Shown in pieces: positions 1 through 7,370 of a stretch of 64,000 nucleotides of DNA. The stretch covers positions 1-64,000 of the forward strand of contig NZ_DOEH01000019.1 in the NCBI RefSeq assembly GCF_003533305.1, read 5' to 3'. The position numbers were made by a program, and so were the translations under genes. Numbering within the stretch: position 1 is the stretch's first letter; each line of letters opens with the position of its first letter. The notes under the pieces were generated by a model. That model saw nothing but the letters and a program-made list of their open reading frames with translations, had not been told where the DNA came from and ran no database searches. This DNA comes from Providencia sp. Its GTDB lineage: Bacteria; Pseudomonadota; Gammaproteobacteria; Enterobacterales; Enterobacteriaceae.

Positions 1-248
1 TCATAGCCTAGAAAAGTATGCTTCATCATCTCCTTGACGCTCTCATCAGTGTGCTTGATGCCGTTATTGCATAAATGCTTGCTGATTTCGGCATACCAAA
101 CATGTGAAAGTGAATTCTGAGATAATGACCTGCGATTTTTCCAAGGCTTGATAATGATTCGGTGTGGTTGGTTTGTTGCTAGAACTTCTTTAAGGTGTTG
201 CCATGCGGTATTTTTGGTTGATTCGTGGAAGAGAAAATCTGCTTCCAA
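1..248 (-). CDS. NinB/YbcN-like recombination protein, partial (3' end beyond window)
   Basis: An open minus-strand frame begins at a TTG (248-246) 5 nt after a strong AAGGAGG ribosome site, which itself overlaps the stop of the upstream gene, so the two are translationally coupled. The visible 82 residues include KPWKNRRSLSQNSLSHVWYA, the R-S-x-x-Q-N-x-x-x-x-x-W pattern I know from phage NinB/Orf and YbcN recombination mediators, which help load recombinases on single-stranded DNA. The gene runs out of the window at base 1. Its position downstream of the helicase fits the nin region. The family assignment rests on remembered motif similarity only. Confidence 0.65.
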   Translation of the reverse strand, partial: MEADFLFHESTKNTAWQHLKEVLATNQPHRIIIKPWKNRRSLSQNSLSHVWYAEISKHLCNNGIKHTDESVKEMMKHTFLGY

Positions 249-249
249 G

Positions 250-471
250 TTAACCTCCTTGCATTGCCCTTATCATTTCAACTAGGCACTTAGAGCCTTC
301 TTTGGCTTCACGAATGAATTGTTTTTTTAATTCCCTGATTTGCTTTCTGGTTGGCTTAGCTTGGAACTTAAAGTGATCTTCATCGCCATGTGCTGATATT
401 TTTAACATCCAAAACCTGCGATTCGTATTGAAGTTAACGTAATAGACCATTGCTTCTACTGGCTCACTCAC
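250..471 (-). CDS. Hypothetical phage protein, 73 aa
   Basis: A 73-residue, Lys- and Arg-rich soluble protein that I do not recognise. It starts MSEPVEAMVYYVNF and has a basic stretch near residues 35-55 that could form a helix. It overlaps the upstream Lar-like gene by 8 bp, and its stop sits inside the ribosome site of the next gene, so it is part of one polycistronic nin-region transcript. No signal peptide or membrane segment is visible. Confidence 0.6.
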   Translation of the reverse strand: MSEPVEAMVYYVNFNTNRRFWMLKISAHGDEDHFKFQAKPTRKQIRELKKQFIREAKEGSKCLVEMIRAMQGG

Positions 472-685
472 TGCTAGCTCTCCTGTTCCATGCTGCTATG
501 GCTGTTTGCCTTACCGAATCCCAATCAATAGCGTCTGATTCAGCCTCCGATTGTGGCTCTTCAACTCTCTCGCCAATTACAGTGCAGCTACAATCATCGT
601 TTTTACACTGAACATACCAGCACAGGCGGTTATCTATTAATTCAGCCTCACCGCCGCAAAATGGGCATTTCTTGAGTTCGGTCAT
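464..685 (-). CDS. Lar-family restriction alleviation-like protein
   Basis: The 73-residue protein opens MTELKKCPFCGGEAEL, carries a second Cys pair (CKNDDCSC) and ends with AIAAWNRRASSE. A CPFCGG zinc ribbon followed by a terminal A-W-N-R-R is the signature of the Lar family of small prophage proteins. The founding Rac prophage Lar modulates type I restriction of incoming DNA. Whether this copy does so is inference, since many family members have no tested role. Its ATG overlaps the stop of the small membrane-protein gene upstream as ATGA, so it is translationally coupled. Confidence 0.75.
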   Translation of the reverse strand: MTELKKCPFCGGEAELIDNRLCWYVQCKNDDCSCTVIGERVEEPQSEAESDAIDWDSVRQTAIAAWNRRASSE

Positions 686-855
686 AATTTACCCTCGATA
701 ACCAAAACAGCGATAACCGCCGCTATTGGGTAAGTGATTATTTTGAAGTAGAAAATTAACATTTCTTTTTTTGTTGGTTTCTTGACTTGAAGTGCTCGCT
801 CTTTCATCTGGCGACCGAGTAATTTTATATACTCGCTACTAATTGGCTTCATCAT
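682..855 (-). CDS. Small single-span membrane protein, about 57 aa
   Basis: The frame opens with ATGATGAAGCCA (first ATG 855-853, second 852-850) behind a GAGGG ribosome site and ends in a TGA that overlaps the ATG of the Lar-like gene. The first half is basic and helical (KERALQVKKPTKKE). The second half, from about residue 32, is a hydrophobic segment (FYFKIITYPIAAVIAVLVI), giving a predicted N-in single-span protein. I do not recognise the family. The second ATG has the better spacing to the ribosome site. Overlap on both sides supports it as a real gene. Confidence 0.6.
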   Translation of the reverse strand: MMKPISSEYIKLLGRQMKERALQVKKPTKKEMLIFYFKIITYPIAAVIAVLVIEGKL

Positions 856-1083
856 TCACCCTCTGGCATTGATTGGGGAGTACCACTCCGTTACATCACC
901 CAATATTCTTCTTTTCCCGTTTCGGCTAAAATGAATAAATGTCGGGTTTTTCTCTTCATCGTGAATGAATATAGCTCTAACTATTGCGCCATTGTTCTTA
1001 GTGAGGACTACCATATAATCTTTAGGTAATCCCTCACTCACCTTAACCCAATTAGTTCCCTGCATTAGATGCTCCTTAGTCAT
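856..1083 (-). CDS. DUF551-like phage protein, 75 aa
   Basis: The sequence NWVKVSEGLPKDYMVVL near the start and DVTEWYSPI near the end match the pattern of DUF551 phage proteins (W-I-x-V-S-E-R-L-P ... V-T-H-W-x-P), which are small cytoplasmic proteins of unknown function common in lambdoid nin regions. It overlaps the upstream gene by several bases and is followed at once by the small membrane-protein gene. The assignment comes from motif memory, and no biochemical role is known for the family. Confidence 0.6.
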   Translation of the reverse strand: MTKEHLMQGTNWVKVSEGLPKDYMVVLTKNNGAIVRAIFIHDEEKNPTFIHFSRNGKRRILGDVTEWYSPINARG

Positions 1084-1282
1084 AAAAATCAGCCTGTTTG
1101 CATAAAGTTAATAATCGAATGAATGTCTTACCGCGAGGATGTAATTTCTTTTTTTGATACCCACACTCCCAAAAGAAAGAATCTGTTGATATCCATCCCG
1201 CGCATCGATAAGTTCGCCAAGCTAAATTAGCCGCTTGCTTTTCGTAGGCCGCATTCAGCTCTGTTAACGTTGTTCCTTTCAT
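1076..1282 (-). CDS. Hypothetical phage protein, about 68 aa
   Basis: A short protein starting MKGTTLTELNAAYEKQAANLAWRTYRCAGW, with a basic middle section (YQKKKLHPRGK). I chose the ATG at 1282-1280 over the GTG one codon upstream because it overlaps the TGA of the preceding 35-aa gene, the coupling used throughout this operon. Family unknown, and no membrane segment is visible. Confidence 0.5.
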   Translation of the reverse strand: MKGTTLTELNAAYEKQAANLAWRTYRCAGWISTDSFFWECGYQKKKLHPRGKTFIRLLTLCKQADFYD

Positions 1283-1389
1283 CACTCAACACCTCGCTTA
1301 ATTGACTGATTTAGCTCTTTAATTCGATTAGCGCACTCTTCCATTTTATCGAGTAATTCAAATACAAGTTTGAAGTCGATATTGTTCAT
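1282..1389 (-). CDS. Very small ORF, 35 aa
   Basis: ATG at 1389-1387 opens a 35-codon frame (MNNIDFKLVFELLDKMEECA...) ending in TGA at 1284-1282, which overlaps the next start. An AAGGAC sequence lies 6 nt upstream. The peptide is a predicted amphipathic helix with regularly spaced Leu, Ile and Glu. It fills an otherwise empty 125-bp gap in a tightly packed operon, which is the main support. Function unknown. Confidence 0.45.
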   Translation of the reverse strand: MNNIDFKLVFELLDKMEECANRIKELNQSIKRGVE

Positions 1390-1414
1390 CTAGAAGTCCT
1401 TATGATTTGGTGTG

Positions 1415-2785
1415 TTAAACGTCAGCGCCTTGGAATCGGCGTTGTTGAGGCTTGCTGCTTTGTAGGCAAGCATTAGCGGCTTCCATCTGGTCCACGTCCA
1501 TAAAGTGTCCATTCTTAAATCGCTGGTATACGGTCCCTGTTTTGCCAAATCGGTTTTTGGTTACGATCACTTCAGCGTATGGGGCTGCTGATGAGTTTTC
1601 GTTGTAAACAGCATCACGATAAAGCATGACGATCAGGTCCGCATCTTGCTCAATGCTGCCTGAGTCTCTCAAGTCACCATTAGCGGGCCGCTTGTTAGGT
1701 CGCTTCTCAACTTCACGAGATAGCTGACTTAGTGAGATAACTGGCGTTAGTAACTCTTTAGCCATGCCCTTGAGGTTTGATGAGATGTAACCAATCGCCA
1801 AATCGTTACGCTCTGCTTTCGGTTTTTCTATCAGGCCCAAGTAATCGACTAGAATTAATGCCAGTGATGGGTATTGCTGCTTGTGACGTTTTGCTATGGC
1901 CCTGATTTGGTCCACATCCAATTTACTTGCATCGACAACCCAAACATCCAACTCTTGGACTTGCCCAATGCCGCGAGATACTCTGGCCCATCCTTCATCA
2001 TCCATTTTTGCAGGGTTTCTCAGTGAAGAAACTGATAGGCCCGATGCTCCGGCAATTTGACGTTCCATAATTTGGCGAGAACTCATTTCCATTGAGAAAA
2101 TCAGAACACCTTTTTTACGGCCCGTTTGCTTGTCGATTTGTGATGCTACCCCTTCGGTGATCCGCAGGGCCATTTCTGTTTTACCCATTGCCGGACGTGC
2201 AGCAATAATCACTAGGTCCACAGGGTTAATACCACCTGTAATCTCATCAAGCTCGTGAATGCCTGTTTTCAGCGTGTCGGATTCATCGCCGTTGGTTAGG
2301 CGCTGTTCTAACACTTCAGTAAAATCAGCTATCAGGTCCTTAGTGTGAACCGGTTTAATCTCATCGTTACCGGCCCGTAATTCATTGGCCTTTTTGATTA
2401 GTTGGTCCATTGCTTCGGCTGCGGCGTCAATCGTGCCCGATTCGATAACGTGACGGTGTTGGTCCATCAGCTTAATCATTTCACGGCGATTGTGGTTATC
2501 AGCAACCATCGTTGCGTAACCTTTCAAGTTTGCTGCGCTTGGGCAATCTTTAGCGGTTTGCATAATATCTGCGAAATGCTTGTCACCCATTGATTCGATG
2601 ACCATCATTAAATCAATCATGCCGCGCGTCTTAGCTTGCTTTTGAATGACCTTGTAGGTTTCTCGGTAGAAATGGGATCCGAATGCTTCGGGCTTTAAAG
2701 TGGCGAGTACATCGGAGGCGTTGAGTGTTAATCCATCTTTCAGCAAGCCACCAATCACACTTGCTTCGATTTGTTGATTGACCAT
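1415..2785 (-). CDS. Replicative DNA helicase, DnaB type (phage)
   Basis: The 456-residue protein has a DnaB N-terminal helical domain (about residues 1-110) and a RecA-like C-terminal ATPase. Walker A is AARPAMGKT near residues 195-203, Walker B is [11 protein letters not shown] near 308-318, and a conserved [10 protein letters not shown] stretch with the [11 protein letters not shown] motif follows. It would unwind phage DNA at the fork as a hexamer. It lies 2 bp downstream of the O-type replication gene, the O-P arrangement of lambdoid phages in which a phage-encoded DnaB replaces the P-type helicase loader. Length is close to host DnaB (about 470 aa), so it appears intact. Confidence 0.95.
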   Translation of the reverse strand: MVNQQIEASVIGGLLKDGLTLNASDVLATLKPEAFGSHFYRETYKVIQKQAKTRGMIDLMMVIESMGDKHFADIMQTAKDCPSAANLKGYATMVADNHNRREMIKLMDQHRHVIESGTIDAAAEAMDQLIKKANELRAGNDEIKPVHTKDLIADFTEVLEQRLTNGDESDTLKTGIHELDEITGGINPVDLVIIAARPAMGKTEMALRITEGVASQIDKQTGRKKGVLIFSMEMSSRQIMERQIAGASGLSVSSLRNPAKMDDEGWARVSRGIGQVQELDVWVVDASKLDVDQIRAIAKRHKQQYPSLALILVDYLGLIEKPKAERNDLAIGYISSNLKGMAKELLTPVISLSQLSREVEKRPNKRPANGDLRDSGSIEQDADLIVMLYRDAVYNENSSAAPYAEVIVTKNRFGKTGTVYQRFKNGHFMDVDQMEAANACLQSSKPQQRRFQGADV

Positions 2786-2787
2786 GA

Positions 2788-3627
2788 CTATCTCCCTGTC
2801 AGGCTTGGTTTACCTTCGCGAACTGCTGTTAATGTATCTTCTTTGAGAAGGTGATCAATATCAGCGGTCCAGCCACTAGGATTGTCACCGAAATACCAAG
2901 GCTTAGCCATTCTCACAAATGCTCTAACGTAGGACCGCCAACCATCAACATTTGGCGTAGCCAGTTTAGATATGATTTTTTTAAATAAGCGCTTCCTTTT
3001 GTCATTCAGTACAGTTGCGTGAGGCAATCTATCCCCTACCTCTTCGTTGTAACTAATGAGATATTCATCGTAGTTAATTCTTTGAGATTTTCTCTTGGTA
3101 GGTTTAGCCAATTCTCCCCCTTTCACCTCTTGAGGGGTAAGGGGTGTATTATTGTCTTTATTCTCTTTTGTAATAGTGTCTATTGTGGTTAGCAACTTCT
3201 GCTTAGTTTCAATTGCAGGTTCTGCTAAGGTTTTCTTAGCAGGTTTAGCTAATGTTTTGCAGAATCCGTTATTTTTGGTTTCCCACTCAGAAAGGTTAGT
3301 GTTGATCCCCACTTTCCGACCTTGCTGGATAAGAACTTTTTTATTGATTAACAGGTTTTTAGCTGTTGAGCAGTGAGTGAGATGTTTACGTATCATGGTC
3401 TCTAATTGCTCATTGCTGATCCAGTCGACCTTTTTATTAAAGCCGTATGTTTTTCTCCACACAGCCATAATTATGCAAAGCTCTGTCTCACTTAATCCAG
3501 AGGCCATTGTGTACTCTAAAATCTCATCTGCTATTCTGGTGTAGCCGTTATCAAGGTCAGCCACTTTGCTCTCCGTGACCTCACTCTGAGGTCTAAAGTC
3601 ATCAAGATATTTTACTTCTGCTAACAT
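2788..3627 (-). CDS. Phage replication initiation protein, lambda O-like N-terminus
   Basis: From the chosen start the protein is 279 aa. The ATG at 3627-3625 ([11 protein letters not shown]) follows a strong AAGGAGG 6 nt upstream, whereas the in-frame codons upstream lack one. Residues about 25-110 ([13 protein letters not shown] ... [16 protein letters not shown]) match the winged-helix N-terminal domain of phage O proteins that binds origin iterons. The C-terminal part is basic and likely contacts the helicase. The origin often lies inside O genes. The middle of this gene (about 3060-3300) is repetitive and AT-rich, but I could not define iterons with confidence. Transcription continues into the helicase gene. 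Confidence 0.85.
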   Translation of the reverse strand: MLAEVKYLDDFRPQSEVTESKVADLDNGYTRIADEILEYTMASGLSETELCIIMAVWRKTYGFNKKVDWISNEQLETMIRKHLTHCSTAKNLLINKKVLIQQGRKVGINTNLSEWETKNNGFCKTLAKPAKKTLAEPAIETKQKLLTTIDTITKENKDNNTPLTPQEVKGGELAKPTKRKSQRINYDEYLISYNEEVGDRLPHATVLNDKRKRLFKKIISKLATPNVDGWRSYVRAFVRMAKPWYFGDNPSGWTADIDHLLKEDTLTAVREGKPSLTGR

Positions 3628-3775
3628 GCTGACCTCCTTGTTGCTTCTTAAACTCTTCGACAAATCGCTTGCCGAAATTCCTGTTATTTGCAGCTGCTAC
3701 TAATAGTCCATCAGGGCTATCAGGATGCACTCTCTCTTCTTGATTTTGGTTGATAAATCTACGTTTCTTTGCCAT
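3602..3775 (-). CDS. Hypothetical phage protein, 57 aa
   Basis: A basic protein, MAKKRRFINQNQEERVHPDS... with a C-terminal helix. The start at 3775 is chosen because GAGG lies 6 nt upstream, while the earlier in-frame ATG forms part of that ribosome site. It overlaps the start of the replication gene by 26 bp. I do not recognise the family. Its place between the cII-position gene and O, and its positive charge, allow a nucleic-acid-binding role, but nothing shows it. Confidence 0.5.
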   Translation of the reverse strand: MAKKRRFINQNQEERVHPDSPDGLLVAAANNRNFGKRFVEEFKKQQGGQHVSRSKIS

Positions 3776-3796
3776 AATTAACCTCATCAGTTGTTT

Positions 3797-4141
3797 TTAA
3801 ATTAGTTCCAATTGAGCCTCATCGGTTGCAGCCTTTGAGGTTTTTCTTTTTAGCTTCCCGTTGTACTCGAGCATTTTGATAATCTGCTCTGCATAGTCAC
3901 CTTCGATCACCACATTTCTAGTAGTCTCAGGCATTGATACCGCTTCTTCAGGCAGCCCGTAATGCGCTATAGCCTTACAAGCTAGTTTGAATATCCGATT
4001 CTTTTCTCGGCTTGATGCTGTTGGATGTATGCCCATTTCACTTGCAAATAAATTGTTACCCTCATCTAGAACTCTTTTGAAGAAGTAGCTCTCGAGCATT
4101 TCAGGCTTGCAGGTGATATTGATAGTTTTTGCGTAGTCCAT
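3797..4141 (-). CDS. Putative CII-type regulator (by position and weak HTH)
   Basis: A 114-aa protein located between cro and O, where lambda carries cII. Residues about 28-60 (EGNNLFASEMGIHPTASSREKNRIF) resemble the helix-turn-helix of CII-like activators, in which the second helix usually reads S-T-V-S-R-W-K. Here it reads T-A-S-S-R-E-K, so the match is imperfect. The tail is basic. If it is CII it would activate the repressor operon during the lysogeny decision. It could instead be an unrelated small DNA-binding protein. Confidence 0.5.
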   Translation of the reverse strand: MDYAKTINITCKPEMLESYFFKRVLDEGNNLFASEMGIHPTASSREKNRIFKLACKAIAHYGLPEEAVSMPETTRNVVIEGDYAEQIIKMLEYNGKLKRKTSKAATDEAQLELI

Positions 4142-4179
4142 AATTTATATTCCATTAAATAGTTACAGTTAGTCCGTTG

Positions 4180-4247
4180 CTCACGATCCTGTGAGTTAAG
4201 TTTTGCCGATTGAGGTCAAAGGGCGGAGGCTGATTTTTTAAAGAGCG
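4180..4247 (-). promoter_or_regulatory. nutR-like site (boxA and boxB) downstream of cro
   Basis: On the minus strand, 10 nt after the cro stop, is CGCTCTTTA (4247-4239), a perfect match to the boxA consensus. About 44 nt further is a small hairpin, CTCAC-AGGATC-GTGAG (4195-4180), in the boxB position. This is the arrangement used by N-type antiterminators to modify RNA polymerase on the rightward early transcript. A similar pair follows PL at 7465-7507. The boxB loop differs from the lambda GNRA-like pentaloop, so the boxB call is less sure than boxA. Confidence 0.65.
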
Positions 4248-4256
4248 GTTTGGTAG

Positions 4257-4484
4257 TTATGCAACTTCTAGTTCAGGCCAGATCTCATGCCAATCGTTAG
4301 GCCTTAAATCCTTACGTGTAACATTGCTGTTTGTAGCTATTTCAATTTCAACGCAACGTTTTGGAGAAATTGCGCTAATCCCTGACGCCATTTGAGAGAG
4401 GAAAGACTTAGAAACGCCGAGTTTATCGGCTAGCTCCTTAGCTCCTCCCCACTCAAGTGAGTCGATGTATTGCTTTAAATCCAT
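4257..4484 (-). CDS. Cro-like repressor (YdaS/Cro-type HTH)
   Basis: A 75-aa protein, MDLKQYIDSLEWGGAKELADKLGVSKSFLSQMASG..., with a clear helix-turn-helix at about residues 15-38 and the ending TRKDLRPNDWHEIWPEL that I know from Cro/YdaS-family phage regulators. It is the first gene of the leftward transcript from PR and divergent from the CI-like gene, the standard cro position. It would repress both early promoters and the repressor promoter to favour lytic growth. Confidence 0.85.
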   Translation of the reverse strand: MDLKQYIDSLEWGGAKELADKLGVSKSFLSQMASGISAISPKRCVEIEIATNSNVTRKDLRPNDWHEIWPELEVA

Positions 4485-4510
4485 AGTGTCGTACCTCCAT
4501 TATTTTAAAT

Positions 4511-4582
4511 GTGAGTTTACTAAACACTAAACTTATCGTCAAGCATTTGCTTGTTTAGTCATTACTAATCAAAATAAATAAA
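4511..4582. promoter_or_regulatory. PR promoter and OR operator region between cro and cI
   Basis: On the minus strand TTGACG (4542-4537) and TAAACT (4519-4514) are separated by 17 bp, a good sigma-70 promoter driving cro. The spacer and -10 contain overlapping TTTAGT half-sites (palindrome GTTTACTAAAC at 4515-4525), and a second inverted repeat, CAAGCA-TT-TGCTTG, lies at 4540-4553. The 18-nt sequence CTTGACGATAAGTTTAGT recurs exactly at PL (7396-7413), as expected for shared CI/Cro operators. The promoter for the plus-strand repressor gene must also lie here, but its boxes are not clear. Confidence 0.8.
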
Positions 4583-4954
4583 ATGGACATAAAGAAGATC
4601 AGGCAGACCCGCCTAAAAGAATGGTTCAAAGATAAAACTTTGCCGACGAAAGAGAAAAGCTACCTATCTCAATTGATGGGCGGTAACTCTTCGTTTGGTG
4701 AAAAGGCAGCAAGAAGATTAGAACAAACATACGGGATGCCAGATGGATTCTTAGATCAAGATAATTCAGTAACATCAATTTCGGACAGTAAATATAAAGA
4801 ATTAAGCAAAGAGCAAATCGAAATTCTTGAGCTGTATGACAGCCTCCCCAAAGAAGAGGCTCAGAGGTTCCTCAGAGAGATGAAGGCTAAGAAGGCACAC
4901 TACGATGCAATATTCGAAGAGATGTTGCGTAAGCGTGGATTAGACGCATCTTAG
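4583..4954 (+). CDS. CI-like lysogeny repressor, short form without peptidase domain
   Basis: A 123-aa protein divergent from cro. Residues 1-55 (RLKEWFKDKTLPTKEKSYLSQLMGG...FGEKAARRLEQTYGMPDGFLD) match the DNA-binding domain of phage CI/C2-type repressors. The remaining 65 residues are a charged helix (LSKEQIEILELYDSLPKEEAQRFLREMKAKK), probably for dimerisation. The S24 (LexA-type) self-cleavage domain of classical repressors is absent and no catalytic Ser/Lys pair can be placed, so RecA-driven autocleavage looks impossible. Induction would need an antirepressor or another route. It heads a likely operon with the next two genes. Confidence 0.85.
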   Translation: MDIKKIRQTRLKEWFKDKTLPTKEKSYLSQLMGGNSSFGEKAARRLEQTYGMPDGFLDQDNSVTSISDSKYKELSKEQIEILELYDSLPKEEAQRFLREMKAKKAHYDAIFEEMLRKRGLDAS

Positions 4955-4986
4955 CCAATAGCCTGACGACACGTTTTAGGGTGTGG

Positions 4987-5015
4987 TTGAGAAATTAGAC
5001 TGTAACTATTGATAT
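4987..5015 (+). promoter_or_regulatory. Candidate own promoter for the rex-position gene pair
   Basis: In the 84-bp gap after the repressor, TTGAGA (4987-4992) and TGATAT (5010-5015) are 17 bp apart, 24 bp before the start codon at 5039. The match is moderate in a very AT-rich stretch, so it may be chance. If used, the pair could be expressed independently of repressor transcription. Confidence 0.3.
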
Positions 5016-5038
5016 TTTTTAATATATAGGACGTTTAA

Positions 5039-6055
5039 ATGACGGATAAAAGTATTAATGTTAGCCATGTGGTAGTTCATATACTGCATAAAGAGCAACA
5101 TGAGTCACCATTAATTGAGCTTAGCCCAACCGAAACTAGCGTGACTAAATCATCAAAAAGGCTGATAAGCGATATTAGATCTAAATATTCTAGCCGCGCA
5201 AGCAAGGGGTATGGCTCATTTGTAGGTGATGTAGATAATTACCCAATGGAGTCAATGATAAATGACTATATAAATAATACTTTAGATTTCTATAAAACGA
5301 CCTGTAGAATGATGGACCATCTATTATCACGAGCTGTAGATGAGCCGCTATCAACTGGTGGCTATGTTCTCTTTTCTCATGTTAATACTGATGAAAACGA
5401 ATATATATTAGTTGCAATAGTAAACTCCAGAACTGGTTCAGCAATCAATGCTAGCTTCGATATTGAAGATAGCGTATATCTTGATATATCAAATTTAAAA
5501 GTAGCAGGAAGAATAGACTTAACATCACTAAATAATGGGTCAGATAGATACATTAGCTTTCTCAAGGGGCAGAGTAATATATCTAATTACTTTAAAAAAT
5601 TCCTTGGCTGCAATGATGTAATGATCGCAAAAAGAGAAACAGAAAAGCTAAGTGATGCGTTAAAATCCTTTGCTGATGAAATGAAGTTAAGTAAAGAAGA
5701 TAGAGATAGATTCTTTGAAAAATCACATGAGCATTTAAAAGACCTAAACCAAAAGCAGCTTCCAATAAATCTAGAATCTTTCGCAAATGCAGTATGGCCT
5801 GACGCACCAGAAAAATTAATTCATAAGCTAAGTGATGAAAATCTAGAGATTTCCGACGGGTTCATCCCTGACGCAGCAACTATCAAGGGATTAGTATCTT
5901 TCAAAGGAAAAACCAGCCACTGGGAAATTAAATTTGATAGAGCTGGACTATTGGATGATTCTATTGTCTTTAACGAAAAAAGAAATGAGCTTATACTAAG
6001 AAATATACCAGAGTCTCTGCGATTAGAACTCATAAAAGAGGTAAAAAGTGATTGA
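5039..6055 (+). CDS. NdpA/YejK-family nucleoid-associated protein (prophage, rexA position)
   Basis: The 338-aa length and sequence match the 37-kDa nucleoid-associated family (E. coli YejK, 335 aa). Diagnostic stretches are PTETSVTKSSKRLISDI..YSSRASKGYGSF near residues 30-62, STGGYVLFSHVN near 105-117, and YLDISNLKVAGRIDLTSL followed by RYISFLKGQ near 143-178. The YejK equivalents read YLDINHADIVARIDLTEW and RYLTFLKGR. The family binds DNA, and in E. coli YejK also contacts topoisomerases. A second chromosomal-type ndpA inside a prophage is unusual. It lies directly downstream of the repressor and overlaps the next gene by 8 bp, exactly where lambda has rexA. A role in superinfection exclusion or lysogenic conversion is inference from position. 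Confidence 0.85.
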   Translation: MTDKSINVSHVVVHILHKEQHESPLIELSPTETSVTKSSKRLISDIRSKYSSRASKGYGSFVGDVDNYPMESMINDYINNTLDFYKTTCRMMDHLLSRAVDEPLSTGGYVLFSHVNTDENEYILVAIVNSRTGSAINASFDIEDSVYLDISNLKVAGRIDLTSLNNGSDRYISFLKGQSNISNYFKKFLGCNDVMIAKRETEKLSDALKSFADEMKLSKEDRDRFFEKSHEHLKDLNQKQLPINLESFANAVWPDAPEKLIHKLSDENLEISDGFIPDAATIKGLVSFKGKTSHWEIKFDRAGLLDDSIVFNEKRNELILRNIPESLRLELIKEVKSD

Positions 6056-7244
6056 TGATTTTGAGCGGCTAACAAGAATATATAAACAGATGAATTTTAA
6101 CTATAATTCATCTGAAGTTTCTTTGTTGCTCAATAGCGAAAATGATTGTAATTTCATAAAAAAAATACTTGTATCGCCAAGAGAATACGGTATTGAACTG
6201 GCTGACTCCACTGAATCTATAAATGAAATAGTTCAATGTGGAGAATCTATCAATTTGTTAGTTTTCCCCCCAAGGATTGGCTTAGGTAGATTATACAATG
6301 GCTATTCTGATTTATTGCGCTCTACTGAAAACCTCTACAAGGAGCCAGTTAAATTTTTTATAAAAGAGAGTAAATTCTTTAATTGCGATACATTCGAGCC
6401 TGATTTCATCAAGAACTATAGAGCTATAATCAATTTTTTATCTCTGTTAAAAGATGCATCTGCATATTTTGATGAAAGCAATTGTGAATTGGTGTTTTTT
6501 GATCATGATTTATTCAAGATATCGATTCATTATAGTGACAACGATGTCCATAATCTAGATCTTAATGAACTAGAAATGTTATTTTCACTATTCAATGAAG
6601 ATACGCATAAAGAACAAAAATTAAAGATATTAATAGAAAGTATAAAAACAATAACCGATGAAATACAGCCAGATCTAATACTTAGCTACACCATAAACAA
6701 TATAAAACTTCTTAAATATCAGTTCGATAAAGGATATCGGATTTTTTCTTCCGCCTTCTCTTATGATAAAGTGATGGATAAGTTAAGAGCAGCTAAAGTT
6801 GAAGAGATTGGGAAAATACACAAAACTTTCGCTGATATACAAAACCAAATACTTGGTATCCCTGTGGCTACCATAGTAATAGCGACACAAATGAAGGAAG
6901 CAAATCAGTGGGGATACCAATCCATAGTTAACTCTGCTGTACTTTTTGGGTGCTTTATCTTTTCCTTTTTAGTAATTCTTATGCTATGCAACCAATTACA
7001 AACCCTGAAAGCCATCAAAGAAGAGCTAAAATATAAGAAAAAACAAGTTAAGAGAGAATATTCATTAATATCTGAAGACATTAATAGCGTTTTTGACAAT
7101 ATATCGACAAGATTAATGATACAAAAAATAGCATTCTATATTATAGGATGCGTTTTGATTATAGGCTTATTATCTACAATAATTATATACTTCTATCTAA
7201 CAGAAACAGCATGGAATTACATCATAACATTTAGTTGTGATTGA
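6048..7244 (+). CDS. Unknown membrane protein with large cytoplasmic domain (rexB position)
   Basis: A 398-aa protein I do not recognise. Residues 1-265 are soluble, acidic and without obvious motifs. Residues about 268-282 form a short hydrophobic patch and 293-316 a clear membrane span (SAVLFGCFIFSFLVILMLCN). Residues 320-352 are a charged helix with coiled-coil character (LKAIKEELKYKKKQVKREYS), and 361-384 a second clear span (IAFYIIGCVLIIGLLSTIII). The gene overlaps the NdpA-like gene by 8 bp and ends 12 bp before a strong terminator, so the pair is an operon. Codon use is very AT-rich even for this prophage. A DNA-binding protein coupled to a membrane protein is the plan of lambda RexA/RexB and of Kiwa. 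That is an analogy, not homology. Confidence 0.75.
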   Translation: MIDDFERLTRIYKQMNFNYNSSEVSLLLNSENDCNFIKKILVSPREYGIELADSTESINEIVQCGESINLLVFPPRIGLGRLYNGYSDLLRSTENLYKEPVKFFIKESKFFNCDTFEPDFIKNYRAIINFLSLLKDASAYFDESNCELVFFDHDLFKISIHYSDNDVHNLDLNELEMLFSLFNEDTHKEQKLKILIESIKTITDEIQPDLILSYTINNIKLLKYQFDKGYRIFSSAFSYDKVMDKLRAAKVEEIGKIHKTFADIQNQILGIPVATIVIATQMKEANQWGYQSIVNSAVLFGCFIFSFLVILMLCNQLQTLKAIKEELKYKKKQVKREYSLISEDINSVFDNISTRLMIQKIAFYIIGCVLIIGLLSTIIIYFYLTETAWNYIITFSCD

Positions 7245-7256
7245 TAAGCCTATCCA

Positions 7257-7279
7257 GCCCTCCCCGCGAGGGCTTTTTT
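7257..7279 (+). terminator. Terminator of the repressor/rex-position operon (tImm)
   Basis: GCCCTC (7257-7262), loop CCCGC, GAGGGC (7268-7273) followed by six T. A canonical intrinsic terminator that separates the lysogenic operon from PL. Confidence 0.9.
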
Positions 7280-7370
7280 GTGTCCGCAATTCCCCGACAG
7301 TGTGATTTTCCTCGCAAGATAAATAATTTTTAAAAATAAATTGAGTTAAATTTCAATTATTTGTTCATCA

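Noticed and set aside
4583..4954. Truncation of the CI repressor by a frameshift
   Set aside because: No peptidase-like sequence was found in other frames between 4955 and 5038, and the next gene is an intact unrelated family.
5592..6075. Minus-strand ORFs inside the NdpA-like gene, as possible antitoxin
   Set aside because: The plus-strand frame matches NdpA throughout. The antisense frames are Leu/Phe-rich shadows.
6905..7099. Minus-strand ORF inside the rex-position membrane gene
   Set aside because: Lies wholly within the plus-strand gene, lacks a ribosome site, and the plus frame has the clear membrane spans.
5039..7244. Classical toxin-antitoxin module
   Set aside because: Neither gene resembles a known toxin or antitoxin, and both are far longer than typical pairs. 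A rex-like role by position is the better reading.
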